This document shows, piece by piece, positions 62,381 to 64,000 of a stretch of DNA of 64,000 nucleotides. Made by a program: the position numbers and the translations under genes. This DNA is from Arcanobacterium_A hippocoleae. GTDB lineage: Bacteria > Actinomycetota > Actinomycetes > Actinomycetales > Actinomycetaceae. Numbering within the stretch: position 1 is the stretch's first letter; the number at the start of each line of letters is the position of its first letter. The stretch lies in the NCBI RefSeq assembly GCF_031456295.1, contig NZ_JAVDUJ010000001.1, forward strand, positions 434,001 to 498,000, in the 5' to 3' direction. The notes below the pieces were generated by a model that was given only the letters and a program-made list of their open reading frames with translations, did not search any database and was not told the origin of the DNA.

Positions 62381-62783
62381 CGAGTTGGCCGATACGCCGG
62401 GTTCTGTCCGGGTTGCTGGCAGATAACGCCGGCAACCCGTGGCAACCATCCATCTACGCACTCACATTACTGTGAGACTCTAGCAGCCTACCCGCACACT
62501 CAACGGGACGCCTCAAGGTGTGCTGCTTGGCCTTGCTCCCAGTGGGGTTTACCATGCCGTTTCCGTCACCGGAAACGCGGTGAGCTCTTACCTCGCCTTT
62601 TCACCCTTACCATACACTGCTTTTGCTAATGCAAAATATGATGGCGGTTTGTTTTCTGTGGCACTTTCCTGCGGGTCACCCCGAGTGGGTGTTACCCACC
62701 ACTGTTCCCTGCGGAGCCCGGACGTTCCTCGGGCAGTATTTTCACTTATCGTGATCACTGCACGCGGTTGCCTAGCCAACTCG
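62381..62783 (-). ncRNA. rnpB: RNase P RNA component, bacterial class A
   Basis: About 403 nucleotides on the minus strand. The ends CGAGTTGGC and GCCAACTCG pair as helix P1. The conserved 5' core GAGGAACGTCCGGGCTCC (minus strand) is followed by ACAGTGGTGGGTAAC and GACCCGCAGGAAAGTGCCACAGAAA, and the 3' part carries the conserved GCCGGCGTTATCTGCC and ACAGAACCCGGCGTATCGG segments. With the protein RnpA it matures tRNA 5' ends. Between ppgK and yaaA, near a NIF3 gene, is its normal actinobacterial place. Confidence 0.97.
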
Positions 62784-62952
62784 CTCGCATCAAGTATTCT
62801 AACTGGAGTCAGCACGAATTTGAAATACATGCTGATCAGTGACTAAACACCACCTAGCAAGCAATTTGAAAAACACGAGATTACTTTCGCCCACAAAGCT
62901 GATTTATGCTTTTCTCGCAGCTGATCTCACGATGTTTTGGTAAGGTATGGAT

Positions 62953-63729
62953 ATGCTGATACTTCTGCCTCCTTCAGAGGGGAAAACACCTCCTGCCGTC
63001 GGCCCACACCTTGATTTTGCGACATTTAAATATCGGGAATTCAATAGTCTCCGCCGCGAAATCGCCCAAGAACTGTGCAAAATTTCCGTCCGTGAAGATG
63101 CGTTAGAAATTTTGCGGGTGGGCGCCGCTGCCAGTAATACGGTGCGTGCGCAAGCCGATCTGTTTGCATTGCCGTGCGCGCCAGCTCATCAAATTTACAC
63201 TGGCGTGCTTTACAATGCTCTCGATTTTTCGAGCCTTACTGCAAGCCAACAGAGTTTTGCTGAAAAATCAGTAATAATTTTTTCTGGACTATTTGGAGTA
63301 CTCGGCTTGGAAGATTTGATTCCGATCTACAGACTTACAATGGGCACAAAATTGCCGCTGCTTGGGAACACAAAAAATCTTTGGAAACAAGAGTTACATG
63401 GTTTCGATATTGGCGAGAATGAATTGATCATTGATTGTCGTTCGGGGAACTATCAGGTCTGGGATCCACCAAAATCTGCTGCTTGGATCACAATTACTGC
63501 CGAACGAGAAGTGGACGGACGCAGAAAAGTAGTCTCGCATAATGCGAAGCATTATCGGGGGATGCTGACGCGGGCACTCATCACACAACAAGCAGATATT
63601 TCCAGTAGCGCAAAACTGCACGAGTTCGCTCAAGAGTATCTCGTAGCTGATGGCACTATCTCAAAAGTGGAGCTGCATTCGGGAAAAACAGCCAAAAGCC
63701 CGGAGAAACTTGTGCTGATACAGAAATGA
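62953..63729 (+). CDS. yaaA: YaaA family peroxide-stress protein (DUF328)
   Basis: A 258-aa protein. It begins MLILLPPSEGKT, contains GVLYNALDF and IIFSGLFGVLGLEDLIPIYRL, and ends with SHNAKHYRGMLTRAL and FAQEYLVADG, all matching YaaA. In E. coli YaaA lowers intracellular iron during peroxide stress and has a DNA-binding fold; the actinobacterial role is untested to my knowledge. The ATG at 62953 has AAGG at 7 bases; an ATG six bases upstream is too near the site. Confidence 0.92.
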   Translation: MLILLPPSEGKTPPAVGPHLDFATFKYREFNSLRREIAQELCKISVREDALEILRVGAAASNTVRAQADLFALPCAPAHQIYTGVLYNALDFSSLTASQQSFAEKSVIIFSGLFGVLGLEDLIPIYRLTMGTKLPLLGNTKNLWKQELHGFDIGENELIIDCRSGNYQVWDPPKSAAWITITAEREVDGRRKVVSHNAKHYRGMLTRALITQQADISSSAKLHEFAQEYLVADGTISKVELHSGKTAKSPEKLVLIQK

Positions 63730-63799
63730 GAACCGTTTTTATTTCTTTCACCAAATAGGTGCGAAAGTCTGCTGCAAAGTCTTGGTTTATAAGCAGGCT

Positions 63800-64000
63800 T
63801 TAGATTCGCTCTCTCCACGGATCGGTAATTATCGTCGAGATATATGTATCTACCTCAAGTTCGGTAGCAAGTAATGCACGCAGTTTCGGCAAAAGCGGCC
63901 ATTCGGAGGCGAAATGCGTTAAACCAATGAGTGCGCAACCGCCGTCCCAAAGATGATCAGTTGCCCGGTGGTGGCGCAAATCTGCCGTAATATATGCATC
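63800..64000 (-). CDS. NIF3-like dinuclear metal protein, C-terminal end only
   Basis: The last 66 codons of a gene that begins beyond the right edge. The residues DAYITADLRHH, then GLTHFASEWPLLPKL and IITDPWRERI match the C-terminal end of NIF3/DUF34 proteins, which bind two metal ions; the Glu of ASEWP and the His of THF are the conserved ligands of this part. The position near rnpB and yaaA is usual. Its molecular function is unresolved. Confidence 0.88.
   Translation of the reverse strand, partial: DAYITADLRHHRATDHLWDGGCALIGLTHFASEWPLLPKLRALLATELEVDTYISTIITDPWRERI

Noticed and set aside
62520..62846. Plus-strand 108-codon reading frame and a minus-strand 80-codon frame
   Set aside because: Both lie across the RNase P RNA gene, whose conserved core and P1 helix explain the sequence.
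1..64000. Prophage, insertion sequence, toxin-antitoxin, restriction or CRISPR defence system
   Set aside because: No transposase, integrase, phage, Cas or methylase-type protein and no spaced direct repeats were seen; nearly all genes are core families.

Overview
The window is chromosomal DNA from a high-G+C-phylum actinobacterium whose own base composition is unusually low for that phylum (roughly mid to upper 40s % G+C by eye). The assignment rests on lineage-restricted families: SepH, DUF3159, DUF3710, DUF4193, DUF7455, DUF4192, DUF3043, DUF4191, an Rv2175c-type protein, polyphosphate glucokinase, class II DAHP synthase and a topoisomerase IV pair next to the principal sigma factor. GTG and TTG starts are common. 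A member of Actinomycetaceae or a close relative is the best guess, but I cannot name the species. I see no prophage, insertion sequence, CRISPR array, tRNA or rRNA gene.

Region by region. 1-4.4 kb: a truncated PurF-like gene without the catalytic cysteine, purE, a NUDIX hydrolase and an RNA uracil methyltransferase. 4.4-13.5 kb: a block with the order of M. tuberculosis Rv2689c-Rv2699c (APC transporter, two TrkA/RCK proteins, DUF3159, OB-fold protein, DUF3710, DUF4193), then sepH, thymidine kinase and a phosphodiesterase-like protein; dut and the DUF3093 gene are missing. 13.6-28.7 kb: topoisomerase IV A and B subunits, separated by a GNAT gene and a complete oligopeptide ABC operon with a fused OppD-OppF protein, then DUF7455, a DEDDh exonuclease and sigA. 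29-37.2 kb: DUF4192, a polyprenyl diphosphate synthase, an Rv2175c homologue, a LysM/transglycosylase, a PASTA-domain Ser/Thr kinase and aroG, a rearranged form of the M. tuberculosis Rv2173-Rv2178c locus. 37.3-45.4 kb: PPi-dependent phosphofructokinase, an orphan receiver protein, sodA, an FKBP lipoprotein, an ErpA-like Fe-S protein, a degenerate glycerate-kinase relative, an M20 dipeptidase and DUF3043. 45.4-60.4 kb: a block like M. tuberculosis Rv2213-Rv2225 (pepA, lpd, E2 acyltransferase, DUF4191, glnA1, glnE, glnA2, panB), with an MFS transporter where lipB/lipA would be. 60.5-64 kb: map, ppgK, the RNase P RNA gene, yaaA and the end of a NIF3-like gene.

How the genes fit together. The window is mainly a housekeeping core: chromosome decatenation (ParC/ParE), division (SepH), basal transcription (SigA), nitrogen assimilation (GlnA1 with its adenylyltransferase GlnE, plus an unregulated GlnA-like paralogue), aromatic synthesis, wall sensing and remodelling (PASTA kinase, LysM enzyme), potassium uptake and peptide import. 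Two enzymes that use inorganic phosphate-bond donors (Pfp and PpgK) suggest ATP-sparing glycolysis. I did not find a clearly undescribed multi-gene system. The most unusual points are the cysteine-less PurF-like protein, the degenerate glycerate-kinase-like protein, the near-identical DNA of the two lipoyl domains together with the missing lipA/lipB, the receiver protein lacking conserved Thr and Lys, and the KimA-like/RCK potassium module.
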